Assembly (NCBI GenBank): GCA_947483545.1
Contig: CANKNP010000073.1
Location: 1-16,879 of the forward strand
Direction: 5' to 3'
DNA length: 16,879 bases
Source: Deltaproteobacteria bacterium
Lineage (GTDB): Bacteria > Myxococcota > UBA796 > SXON01
Numbering within the stretch: position 1 is the first letter of the stretch; each line of letters begins with the position of its first letter. The notes beneath the pieces are model-generated. The model was not told the origin of the DNA, made no database searches, and worked only from the letters and a program-made list of their open reading frames with translations. A program made the position numbers and the translations under genes. Of the stretch, positions 7,228-13,465 are shown piece by piece.

Positions 7228-7231
7228 GGAG
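7228..7231 (+). promoter_or_regulatory. Ribosome binding site deciding the fliA start
   Basis: GGAG at 7228-7231 lies five bases before ATG 7237. The alternative in-frame starts GTG 7183 and ATG 7192 have no purine-rich sequence upstream, so 7237 is preferred. Confidence 0.6.
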
Positions 7232-7236
7232 TTCAC

Positions 7237-8091
7237 ATGACCCTCCATTCCTCGGACTCGCGGTTCCCTCAAAACCGGGTGGTGCACGCTCGCGGAGGGC
7301 CACAGACGCGAGCATTTGCGCCCCTCCCGTCGGTCACCGACTTGTCCAAGGGCGGTGAGGCTCGGGCGACGAAGGGGCGCGGGCGCGGCAAAGCAGCCGA
7401 ACGCGACGCAATGATCCTCGCCCACATCCCCCTGGTACGCATGATCGCCTCGCGGATCTGCCGTCGCCTCCCCTCGCATGTGGACAGCGAGGAGTTGACG
7501 AGCGTCGGCATTCTCGGCCTCATCGACGCCGTCGATCGGTTCGACGCCGCGCGCGGCACCCCGTTCAAGGCCTACGCCGAAATCCGCGTCCGGGGCGCCA
7601 TCATCGACTCGCTCCGCCAGTCAGACTGGGTGCCGCTCGTCGTTCGACGGAAGCGCGCGCGGATCGAGCGCACCCGGGAGGCGCTTCGGGAGGCGAATCG
7701 GTGCGAGCCGGGGCGCCAGGAGATGGCCGCGGCGCTGGGTATCTCGCCCGAAGCCTACGACCGGCTCCTGGCCAGCACCACGGTCCAGAAGCTCGTCTCC
7801 CTCGACGATCATGACGGCTCCGATCATGGCGGGCCCATCGCGGACCGCGTCGCGAACGGGAGCCCTGACCCGATCGACCACTGGGTGCAGGCCGAGGCCC
7901 AGCGGGCCCTCGGCCGCTCCATCCAGCAGTTGCCTCAGATGGAGCGCCAGGTCCTCCAACTCTACTACGCCGACGGGCTCAAGTATCGGGAGATCGGCGG
8001 ACTGCTGGGGGTCTGCGAATCACGGGTGTGCCAGCTCCGAGGGCAGGCCATCGACCGCTTGCGTCGGGCCGTTGCTGTCGCGGCCGACTGA
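7237..8091 (+). CDS. fliA: Flagellar sigma factor, FliA/sigma-28 family
   Basis: This 284-residue group 3 sigma factor would direct RNA polymerase to late flagellar and chemotaxis promoters. Region 2 spans about residues 63-133: HIPLVRMIASRI, then DSEELTSVGILGLIDAVDRF and VRGAIIDSLRQSDWVP, the typical FliA/WhiG core. Region 3 follows (ALREANRCEPGRQEMAAALG). Region 4 is at about 224-279 (LPQMERQVLQLYYADGLKYREIG and the helix-turn-helix SRVCQLRGQAIDRLR). There is no region 1.1. About 55 extra N-terminal residues precede the core, somewhat longer than usual. Start ATG 7237 is chosen for its GGAG. No flgM anti-sigma gene is visible nearby. The neighbours (PilZ protein, rod-like protein, pse genes) support a flagellar role; a general-stress paralogue such as SigB/SigF type is less likely. 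Confidence 0.88.
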   Translation: MTLHSSDSRFPQNRVVHARGGPQTRAFAPLPSVTDLSKGGEARATKGRGRGKAAERDAMILAHIPLVRMIASRICRRLPSHVDSEELTSVGILGLIDAVDRFDAARGTPFKAYAEIRVRGAIIDSLRQSDWVPLVVRRKRARIERTREALREANRCEPGRQEMAAALGISPEAYDRLLASTTVQKLVSLDDHDGSDHGGPIADRVANGSPDPIDHWVQAEAQRALGRSIQQLPQMERQVLQLYYADGLKYREIGGLLGVCESRVCQLRGQAIDRLRRAVAVAAD

Positions 8092-8105
8092 CCGAGCCAG
8101 CCTGC

Positions 8106-8149
8106 GGGCGCGGTTCACGGGGCGCCCTTTCCCCCGGCCCCCTGCCGGG
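8106..8149 (+). terminator. Two tandem hairpins after fliA
   Basis: GGGCGC (8106-8111) pairs with GCGCCC (8122-8127) and is followed by TTT. CCCGGC (8133-8138) pairs with GCCGGG (8144-8149). They lie between the fliA stop and the next GTG at 8176. They may be a weak terminator or attenuator. The U-run is only three bases, so readthrough is likely. Confidence 0.35.
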
Positions 8150-8175
8150 TTACGCTAAACCTTTGTGAGACACGG

Positions 8176-9915
8176 GTGAGTCCGACGCTTTTCAGCCCAG
8201 ATGAACCGATTCAGGCCGATGGCCCCTGTGTGTCCGTTCAAGGGCCAAACAGCGTTCCAGGGCACCTCTATCTCACAAGCCGACGCGTGTGTTTCGAACC
8301 GACGGGGGCGCTCCGGCCGCCGGCTGGGGAGGCGTGGTCCCTGGACATCCGGTCGATCCGCAGCGCTCGTATGCTGAGCAGGGGTTCCACGCTGCTCCTC
8401 GAGGGAGCCGACAGCCAGCGGCGCCTGAGCGGGCTTGGCGCCCGCCTTGTTCACGATCGTCTGATTCTCTTGATCTCGGCGACCGATCCCTCGGATCCCA
8501 TCACGGATGAGCGCCTGCTCCTCCGGGCCACCGCGATGGTGGAGGTGAATGACCTGCTCTCTGCGAATGGGGAGCTCACCGTCACGAACCTGAGGATCCG
8601 ATTCGAGCCGAGCTTGATGGAGAACCTGGTTGGGCTGGCGGTTGCGTTTGACGACCCAATTGCCAGCATCACCGGCTTTGGGTTCACCGGCATCCGGCAC
8701 AGATTGGAGGTCCGCACGGCGAGCCGCACCACCCGGTTCATCGGAGAGGTCATTCCGGGGCTGTACGGGGCGCTGCAGTGCTGCGCCGAGGTCAAGTCGG
8801 GCGATCTCGCTGCCGACGCGATCAAGTACAGCGTACTTCCCGCGTCGCTGTGTCGGGGCCCCGTCACGCACCCGGGCGCCCTGGTCGAGACGGGCACAAG
8901 GCTGGCGTTCGTCGCAATCGGGCTGTTGGACTCACTCGTGGGCGTGCACAGTCTGACCGAAACGCCCGTAGCCGCGATCACCAGCATTGGGCTCGTTGGA
9001 AGGATCGAACCTCGAATCGAGATCGCCGCGGGGGGCGGCCGTACGACCTACGCCTGCGGCGATGTTCACGACCGCTACGAACACCTCGTGGCCTGGCTCG
9101 CCGCACGGGTCTCGGGGCCGATCTGGCTGGGTGCTGGTGCGGATCCGGTTCCCCCAGAGGTCGAGAATTGCCTCGCCCCCTTCCGGCGGTCGGAGGCGTT
9201 GCCCGCGGGGCCCCATTTGTTCACCCCGGCGGTCGGCCTGAGCCTGAACAGCCCTGCTACGCCGGGGTTTCTTCTCGTTGGGGACGACACCATGGTGTGG
9301 CTCCCCGGGCGTGCTCCAAGCCCCGCGACTCCTCGCGTCTCCCTGCAGCTGGGGCGCGAGCGCTGGGTCTGGTCGAACGAGCGGGATGAGGTGCGGGTGG
9401 ACCGGGATGGGGCGATCTTCCGGTGGCTCACCCGGTCGGGGAAGCCGTTTCGCCTCGCGCTCTTCGAGCGTGTGGAGCGAATCAGCCAGCGAATCGCGTT
9501 GGCCTGGGCGTCTTCGGGAACCGGCGTCATTCCGGACGGGCAGAATCGAAGAGACAGCTATCGGGTGCAGGTTTCGGATCAGGCCCAGCCGGGGATCGCC
9601 ATCTGGACCGCGGTAGACGGCGAGTTCCGATCGCTCAGTTGCAAGCTGGTCGAAGTGTCGCTGGGCGGATGTTCCATCCGGACGCAGCATCAGCTGCCGG
9701 CCGACCTGCTGCTCCGGGTCGACCTCACTCAGAACGGTCGGGTCTTCTCGGTTCGGGCCTCCGTCGCCTACAGCCGGCAGCGCGTCGACGATCAGCGGTG
9801 GATGGCGGGTTTGGTGTTCGTGGAGACGCCCTCGGACTTCGACACGGTGCTTCGCCAGTTCTGGATGACCCTGCAGCAAGAGCAGCTCAGGAGGCTGCGG
9901 GGGGAGTCGGGCTGA
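8176..9915 (+). CDS. Multi-domain protein with GRAM/PH-like modules and a C-terminal PilZ domain
   Basis: This 579-residue protein is a probable cytoplasmic c-di-GMP effector. The PilZ domain occupies about residues 455-565. The arginine motif RxxxR is R459-DSY-R463. The second motif is EVSLGG (493-498), matching (D/N)xSxxG except that Glu replaces Asp/Asn. Ahead of it are three or four beta-rich modules. The first (about 15-105) has GHLYLTSRRVCFEP, the hallmark opening of a GRAM/PH domain. The second (about 112-205) has a similar GELTVTNLRIRFEP. A third (about 230-312) and a more diverged fourth (about 340-445) are less certain. No membrane segment is seen. Start GTG 8176 has only a weak ribosome site. 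Placement between fliA and a rod-like gene suggests a YcgR-like motility role; this is inference. Confidence 0.75.
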   Translation: MSPTLFSPDEPIQADGPCVSVQGPNSVPGHLYLTSRRVCFEPTGALRPPAGEAWSLDIRSIRSARMLSRGSTLLLEGADSQRRLSGLGARLVHDRLILLISATDPSDPITDERLLLRATAMVEVNDLLSANGELTVTNLRIRFEPSLMENLVGLAVAFDDPIASITGFGFTGIRHRLEVRTASRTTRFIGEVIPGLYGALQCCAEVKSGDLAADAIKYSVLPASLCRGPVTHPGALVETGTRLAFVAIGLLDSLVGVHSLTETPVAAITSIGLVGRIEPRIEIAAGGGRTTYACGDVHDRYEHLVAWLAARVSGPIWLGAGADPVPPEVENCLAPFRRSEALPAGPHLFTPAVGLSLNSPATPGFLLVGDDTMVWLPGRAPSPATPRVSLQLGRERWVWSNERDEVRVDRDGAIFRWLTRSGKPFRLALFERVERISQRIALAWASSGTGVIPDGQNRRDSYRVQVSDQAQPGIAIWTAVDGEFRSLSCKLVEVSLGGCSIRTQHQLPADLLLRVDLTQNGRVFSVRASVAYSRQRVDDQRWMAGLVFVETPSDFDTVLRQFWMTLQQEQLRRLRGESG

Positions 9916-9930
9916 TCAGGCTCTCGAATG

Positions 9931-9939
9931 TGCTATTCT
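9931..9939 (+). promoter_or_regulatory. Extended -10 promoter candidate for the rod-like gene
   Basis: TGCTATTCT fits the extended -10 form TGnTAtxxT. It ends seven bases before ATG 9947, so transcription would start at or next to the start codon. No convincing -35 box and no Shine-Dalgarno are present. Promoter activity is inferred. Confidence 0.4.
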
Positions 9940-9946
9940 ATCACAC

Positions 9947-10240
9947 ATGAGCTCCATCGAAGCCATCGCCGTTTCGGGCATGCGGTTCGCCTCCGCTCGG
10001 CTCGCCGCGCACGGGTCCAACACCGCCAATCTCTTGTCCGAAGGCTACCAGGCCAAGACGGTGAGCGGCGTGACCATGGACGGCGGGGGAGTGCGCGCGA
10101 TCGTCGGGGAATCTGCCCAGGTGAACCTGGAGGACGAGATCATCGGGGCGCAGCTCACCGCGTTCATGTACGCGGCCAACGCAGCTGTCATCTACGCGGC
10201 AGACGCGGCTGCCGGGTCGCTGCTCAACCGGAAGGCCTAG
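9947..10240 (+). CDS. Minimal flagellar rod/hook-family protein
   Basis: This 97-residue protein has both terminal signatures of flagellar axial proteins. Near the N-terminus, SSIEAIAVSGMRFASARL and HGSNTANLLSEGY correspond to the rod-family motif (a coiled helix followed by the S-N-x-A-N-x-x-T-x-G-Y-type turn). At the C-terminus, VNLEDEIIGAQLTAFMYAAN and AVIYAADAAAGSLLN correspond to the FlgC/FlgG C-terminal helix (vNLaeEm, YeAN, iktaDemlgtLL). Only about 25 residues join the two, so the D1/D2 domains of FlgB, FlgC, FlgG or FlgE are missing. FlgC is usually about 135 residues. It may be a small rod-associated or adaptor subunit. No signal peptide is present, as expected for export by the flagellar type III system. 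It stands 31 bases after the PilZ gene. Confidence 0.75.
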   Translation: MSSIEAIAVSGMRFASARLAAHGSNTANLLSEGYQAKTVSGVTMDGGGVRAIVGESAQVNLEDEIIGAQLTAFMYAANAAVIYAADAAAGSLLNRKA

Positions 10241-10330
10241 GGCGGGCTTCGCGTCAGCGCTGTGCCACTTGATCGGCCGCGCACATGGGCGCGTACGTTG
10301 AGCGTTTGTCCGGCGGGTACAGGTCCAAAG

Positions 10331-10407
10331 TGGTACCCCCGACCGGATTCGAACCGGTGACCCCAGGTTTAGGAAACCTGTGCTCTATCCATCTGAGCTA
10401 CGAGAGT
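10331..10407 (-). tRNA. tRNA-Arg (anticodon CCT)
   Basis: The reverse complement folds as a full cloverleaf of 77 bases including an encoded CCA (10331-10333). The acceptor stem is ACTCTCG pairing with CGGGGGT, with two G-U wobbles. The D-arm is GCTC-AGATGGATA-GAGC. The anticodon stem-loop is CAGGT-TTCCTAA-ACCTG with anticodon CCT, reading AGG. The T-arm is ACCGG-TTCGAAT-CCGGT with a five-base variable loop. It is convergent with the rod-like gene. No integrase or attachment-site duplication is visible beside it. Confidence 0.97.
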
Positions 10408-10564
10408 GCCGGGGGAGGGTAACCGGCACCTCGCTGCGGGGCGACTTGGAACCTCGGGCCGCCTGCGCCGATCCGCCGTGGGACGTCGCTGCACATCGGC
10501 GGCCCGCCTCCACAGCCGTTCCGCCCGATGCCGGCGCCCAGACCTGAGGCTCCAAGGCCGCCCC
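10408..10564. other. Intergenic region with no recognised gene
   Basis: Between the tRNA-Arg and the GntR promoter I see no convincing gene. An in-frame upstream ATG for the regulator exists at 10528 but has no ribosome site and would add 24 low-complexity Pro/Ala-rich residues. The tRNA promoter should lie at the left end on the minus strand, but I cannot identify its boxes. Confidence 0.5.
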
Positions 10565-10593
10565 TTGCGTCCCCTCCAAAATGGTCATACCAT
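10565..10593 (+). promoter_or_regulatory. Sigma-70-like promoter of the FadR-like operon
   Basis: TTGCGT (10565-10570) and TACCAT (10588-10593) are separated by exactly 17 bases. The predicted start point falls at about 10600, which is the A of the regulator's ATG. No Shine-Dalgarno precedes that ATG, so the messenger may be leaderless. Each box has four of six consensus bases. Confidence 0.45.
10581..10593 (+). promoter_or_regulatory. FadR/GntR-type operator overlapping the -10 box
   Basis: ATGGTCATACCAT is a perfect inverted repeat, ATGGT-CAT-ACCAT, and matches the FadR-subfamily core TGGT-N3-ACCA. It sits seven bases upstream of the start codon of the encoded GntR regulator and covers the predicted -10. 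A further half-site GACCAT (10596-10601) pairs with ATGGTC (10581-10586) and runs into the start codon. Autorepression is the natural reading. Confidence 0.65.
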
Positions 10594-10599
10594 TCGACC

Positions 10600-11304
10600 A
10601 TGTTCACCACCGTCCCTCGGACCACCACCGCCGAGGCCTGCGCCGATCAGCTCCGGCGCAGCATCCTCTCCGGTGAAGTCCCTGCCGGCGACCGACTCCC
10701 CCCCGAGCGCACGTTGGCCATCGAGCTGGGCGTGAACCGCGTGACGTTGAGGACCGCGATCAGCGTCCTCACTGCGGAGGGGCTCGTGGTCGCGCGGCAG
10801 GGTAGCGGCACGCGGGTGACCGACTTCCGGAGCGCTTCGGGCCCGCTGCTGTTGGGCGAGTGGATGTCGTTGGCCACGGGGCCCACGCGCCTGGAGGCGC
10901 TCCGGGATCTGCTCGCCGTCCGCCGCGCGATCGGCGCCGCGATGTTGGGCCGGCTCGCAGAGGTTCGCCCGCCGATCGGCCCGATCCGCGAGGCCGTTGA
11001 CCTCTTTGGGGCGGCCGGGGATCTGGACGCCTTGGCGGCTGCGGACCTTGCGGTGGTGACCGCGCTGGTGAACGCGACCGGGAGCCCGGTCTACGCCATG
11101 TGCTTGAACCCCATCGCGTTCGCTCTGCGCGAAGATCGGGCCCTCCGCGCGGCGATCTACCGGGATCCGGCGGCCAATCTCCTCGGCTGGCGCGCCCTCG
11201 TCGCTTGGCTCGAAGATCCCGTCGCGGTCGCCATCCCCATGCTCACCGCCCTCCACGCGGCGCGCGACGAAGCGACCCTCGAGATGTTGCGTGGTGCGCC
11301 ATGA
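10600..11304 (+). CDS. FadR-like GntR-family transcriptional regulator
   Basis: This 234-residue regulator is close in length to E. coli FadR (239). The N-terminal winged helix-turn-helix (about 10-75) has the GntR pattern ADQLRRSILSGEVPAGDRLP, then LAIELGVNRVTLRTAISVL and EGLVVARQGSGTRV. The all-helical C-terminal half resembles FadR: LLAVRRAIGAAMLGRLA aligns by eye with the FadR segment LLSVRTNISTIFIRTA, and ATGSPVYAMCLNPIAFALR with ASGNPIYGLILNGMKGLYT. The metal-ligand His of ordinary FCD regulators is absent at the expected place (DLAVVTALV), as in acyl-CoA-binding FadR. Ligand identity is inference. ATG 10600 is preferred because of the promoter and operator placement. It overlaps the next gene in ATGA and probably represses itself and the two downstream genes. 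Confidence 0.85.
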   Translation: MFTTVPRTTTAEACADQLRRSILSGEVPAGDRLPPERTLAIELGVNRVTLRTAISVLTAEGLVVARQGSGTRVTDFRSASGPLLLGEWMSLATGPTRLEALRDLLAVRRAIGAAMLGRLAEVRPPIGPIREAVDLFGAAGDLDALAAADLAVVTALVNATGSPVYAMCLNPIAFALREDRALRAAIYRDPAANLLGWRALVAWLEDPVAVAIPMLTALHAARDEATLEMLRGAP

Positions 11305-11996
11305 CCGTCGAGGATCCCGCCATCCCCTGGCACGCCTGGCTCGTGTTGCTCGCGCCTCGCCGCATCGCGGCCGGCCTCGCCGCGGCCCGGGCCTTGGGCT
11401 GGGATTCAGTGCCTACGCTCTGGCAGATTGAGCTCGGCGTGCTCCGCATGTGGCACCGGATGATCTTCCGCCCGGAGACGATTGGCACCTGCACGATCGA
11501 TCCCCCGCGCCAGACCTGGCCCGCGCGCGTCTTGTACTGGCGCCCCGCCCGGTTCCCGTTCCTCGTGTGGGAGCGCGCCATCACGCCTTGGGATCTGTCC
11601 GGGTTTTTGTCCTCCCGGGCCCAGATCCTTCGGCATTTGATCGGCGCGCACCACGACGGCACCCAATGTGTCTACGATCTTCAACTCCTGGCGTTACACC
11701 CCGGTGGTTTACAGGATTTACGCGACCGCGCGCGTGCCATCGTGAACGGCTCCGATCCCCGCGCGGCTTGGCTGCGGGACCTCGTGGTCTTCGACGGCTA
11801 CCACGAGCGCCTGCTCACCGCCGCCGAGGCGGTCCTGGCCGGCGCCGAAGAGATCGACCCCAACGACGCGTACAACCCCGACATCTCGTTGCGGGCGTAC
11901 CTGAGGTGGTGTTCGCGCCAGCCGGGCACCCCCACCGAGGCCTGGAACGCCTGGCGTGCGGGGCGATTTACGTTCGAGCAGGGGGTGCTGGCGTGA
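11301..11996 (+). CDS. Hypothetical protein in the FadR-like operon
   Basis: This 231-residue protein is not recognised. It starts at ATG 11301 in an ATGA overlap with the regulator. It is rich in Trp, His and Arg, with the conserved-looking block LWQIELGVLRMWHRMIFRPE near residues 40-60, WPARVLYWRPARFPFLVWER near 73-92, and a His cluster RHLIGAHHDGTQCVYD near 113-128. A mildly hydrophobic helix (WLVLLAPRRIAAGLAAARAL) lies at the N-terminus, but its Arg pair makes a membrane span doubtful. No signal peptide is seen. Its position behind a FadR-like regulator suggests a role in fatty acid or lipid metabolism, but no catalytic motif can be named. Confidence 0.7.
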   Translation: MTVEDPAIPWHAWLVLLAPRRIAAGLAAARALGWDSVPTLWQIELGVLRMWHRMIFRPETIGTCTIDPPRQTWPARVLYWRPARFPFLVWERAITPWDLSGFLSSRAQILRHLIGAHHDGTQCVYDLQLLALHPGGLQDLRDRARAIVNGSDPRAAWLRDLVVFDGYHERLLTAAEAVLAGAEEIDPNDAYNPDISLRAYLRWCSRQPGTPTEAWNAWRAGRFTFEQGVLA

Positions 11997-12493
11997 CGTC
12001 GAAAGCGGAGCTGTTGGCCATGTCCCCGGGATCGTTGCGGGGGGTTTTCAACGCCGGGAGCCACGTGCCAATATCAAGGTTGGAAGGCCAGTTTCGGGGG
12101 GTGAGCCTCGGGCTGTGGGGCTGGGTCGAGTCGCTCGCGTGGAAGACCTTCGTGAAGTGTTTTCACCGCGACCCGGCGGGCGGTGAAATCCGCGGGTGGA
12201 ACATGCGGATTCACCAGGACGGCTTGGAGGCCCCGGTCCGGCCGATGCTGCGGGGGGGAGAGCCGATCATCTTCGGGCACTACGTCGTCGTAGAGGTCGA
12301 GGGTGGCGTGGTCCTCGACTACGGCCTGGGGCGAAACCCCTGGTATGATCCTGGACAGTTGGTGCGCGATCCGCTGGTCGCGCTCGACGCGGAGGGGGAC
12401 CGCTTGCTGGGGTTCACGACCGTCGCGGTGGGGAGCTGGCGGGTGCCGACGCCGAGCTATTTCATGTTGGAGCGGGGGGAGATCGCCGGGTGA
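11993..12493 (+). CDS. Hypothetical protein, last gene of the FadR-like operon
   Basis: This 166-residue protein starts at GTG 11993, overlapping the previous stop as GTGA. It is not assigned to a family. The sequence looks like a compact beta-rich domain: LEGQFRGVSLGLWGWVESLA, then KTFVKCFHRD, RGWNMRIHQDG, GEPIIFGHYVVVEVEGGVVLD, YGLGRNP, VRDPLVAL and PTPSYFMLERGE. The combination of Trp/Tyr-lined strands with the motifs FGHY and DYGLGRNP suggests a hydrophobic ligand-binding fold such as a lipocalin-like or START-like barrel; that is a guess. No signal peptide is evident. It ends about 120 bases before two strong hairpins. Confidence 0.7.
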   Translation: MTSKAELLAMSPGSLRGVFNAGSHVPISRLEGQFRGVSLGLWGWVESLAWKTFVKCFHRDPAGGEIRGWNMRIHQDGLEAPVRPMLRGGEPIIFGHYVVVEVEGGVVLDYGLGRNPWYDPGQLVRDPLVALDAEGDRLLGFTTVAVGSWRVPTPSYFMLERGEIAG

Positions 12494-12613
12494 ACGCCCC
12501 TGGGGATCCCACACGCCCGAATTGCAGCGGCGGCACGACGGCGGTGCCGGCGGCCTCATGGGTCCGTTCCCTCGGCTCGAACCCGTGCCGGTCCGCAGGC
12601 CGAGCTGGGGGAT

Positions 12614-12647
12614 CTGGGGGGGCCGGCCATCGGGCCGGCCCCCCCAG
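12614..12647. terminator. Perfect 15-bp GC-rich hairpin between convergent genes
   Basis: CTGGGGGGGCCGGCC (12614-12628) and its exact reverse complement (12633-12647) flank the loop ATCG. It lies in the gap between the FadR-like operon and the convergent HU gene, so it can act on both strands. No T-run follows on either side. Such U-less hairpins are common in GC-rich genomes. Confidence 0.7.
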
Positions 12648-12674
12648 GAAGTCTGCCCGAGCGGTAGCGAGCTA

Positions 12675-12702
12675 GGGGGTCTGGGCATCAGCCCGTCCCC
12701 CC
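12675..12702. terminator. Second hairpin, next to the HU stop
   Basis: GGGGG (12675-12679) pairs with CCCCC (12698-12702) and GGGC (12683-12686) with GCCC (12691-12694), around the loop ATCA with a small internal loop. It lies 13 bases after the HU stop on the minus strand and is probably the HU 3'-end structure. Its left flank repeats that of the neighbouring hairpin: bases 12668-12685 match 12601-12618 at 16 of 18 positions. Confidence 0.55.
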
Positions 12703-12714
12703 CAGGGAAAACTG

Positions 12715-13008
12715 CTACTTCGCGACGCGCTCGCGCAGGGTCTTGCCCGGCTTGAAGAACGCGTAGGACTTGGCCGAGATCTGGATCTTCTTGCCGTTCG
12801 CGGGGTTGGTGCCGGTGCGGGCTGCGCGGCTCTTGGTGCCGAAGGTGCCGAAGCCGGGCACCGTGACCTTGCGGCCCGCGTCCAGCTCGACCGCGATGAT
12901 GCCCTTGCCCGGGTCAGCGTCGAAGAGGGCGTTCACGACCTCAGCGGCCTTGGCCTGGGACAGGCCGGTGTTCTTGGCGAGCTTTGCGACGAGTTCTTTC
13001 TTGTTCAT
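12715..13008 (-). CDS. HU-family DNA-binding protein
   Basis: This 97-residue histone-like nucleoid protein begins MNKKELVAKLAKNTGLSQAK, the usual HU helical dimerisation region. The core VTVPGFGTFGTKSRAARTG followed by NPANGKKIQI contains the DNA-binding beta arm with the intercalating Pro-containing tip. It closes with FKPGKTLRERV, as in canonical HU. One variation is the segment ALFDADPGKGIIAVELDAGR, a little longer than typical. Start: ATG 13008 has GGAG six bases upstream on the minus strand. The frame is open another 24 residues upstream, but those do not resemble HU. It is convergent with the FadR-like operon and divergent from the outer-membrane gene. Confidence 0.95.
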   Translation of the reverse strand: MNKKELVAKLAKNTGLSQAKAAEVVNALFDADPGKGIIAVELDAGRKVTVPGFGTFGTKSRAARTGTNPANGKKIQISAKSYAFFKPGKTLRERVAK

Positions 13009-13465
13009 AGAGATCTCCGAGGGAGGGATGCGGGGGAATGACGTCGCTCGGCACCCTTCGGAGCCGCATCGACGCGTCAACAGTATCGGAATTGTGTGTG
13101 ACGCGCACGCCCCTCGTGGGGGCCGATGATCCGCATGTACGCTTCAAGAGCGACGGCTCGCCCTTTTTTCGTTTTTTTCATTATTCGCAACACGTAATCA
13201 TTTCATGTAGTTGGCTTCACATTCGGCCCTGCCGGTCGCGTTCCTGGCCTCCGTGCCCCGCTTCTGCGCACCCCCTTGCGAGTCCCCGACCCGCTATAGG
13301 CATTTCACATTCGGTATCCGACTTCACATCGCGCCCGCGGTCCGCCTCCTCCCCACCCCGGCGCAACCCCATCGTCTCCGCCTTTTCACGCCTTCCTCAC
13401 GCGGCCACCTTGCCAGAGCCCCCCTCTCTGAGGTAATGGGAGCAGTCCTCTCGGAGCCCCGCCCG
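13009..13465. other. Divergent intergenic region with AT-rich island and direct repeats
   Basis: This roughly 457-base gap separates the HU gene from the outer-membrane protein gene. At its left end, GGAG on the minus strand (13015-13018) is the HU ribosome site. An AT-rich island at about 13161-13215 holds T6 (13164-13169) and T7 (13172-13178) runs. TTCACATTCGG occurs exactly at 13216-13226 and 13304-13314, with a partial copy TTCACAT at 13323-13329. TATAGG at 13295-13300 is a possible -10 for the rightward operon, without a well-spaced -35. An open frame runs from 13211 into the downstream gene but looks non-coding before 13466. Confidence 0.6.

Noticed and set aside
10331..10407. tRNA-Arg as an integration site for a mobile element
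   Set aside because: No integrase gene and no repeated tRNA 3' end were seen on either side within the window.
12565..12605. tRNA-like segment with GGTTCGAGCC on the minus strand
   Set aside because: The flanking bases do not pair as a T-stem and no D or anticodon arm is found.
12490..12675. Small + strand frame (61 codons) with a GTGA overlap after the FadR-like operon
   Set aside because: The product is low-complexity Gly/Ser/Arg and runs through the perfect terminator hairpin; it is probably non-coding.
13151..13178. Possible Rho-independent terminator from GAGC-GACG-GCTC followed by T runs
   Set aside because: The stem is only four pairs and no + strand gene ends nearby; the T runs fit a promoter region better.
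13211..13465. N-terminal extension of the outer-membrane protein frame
   Set aside because: Starting upstream would bury a clean signal peptide 85 residues inside the protein, and the extension is Pro/Arg/His-rich intergenic-type sequence.
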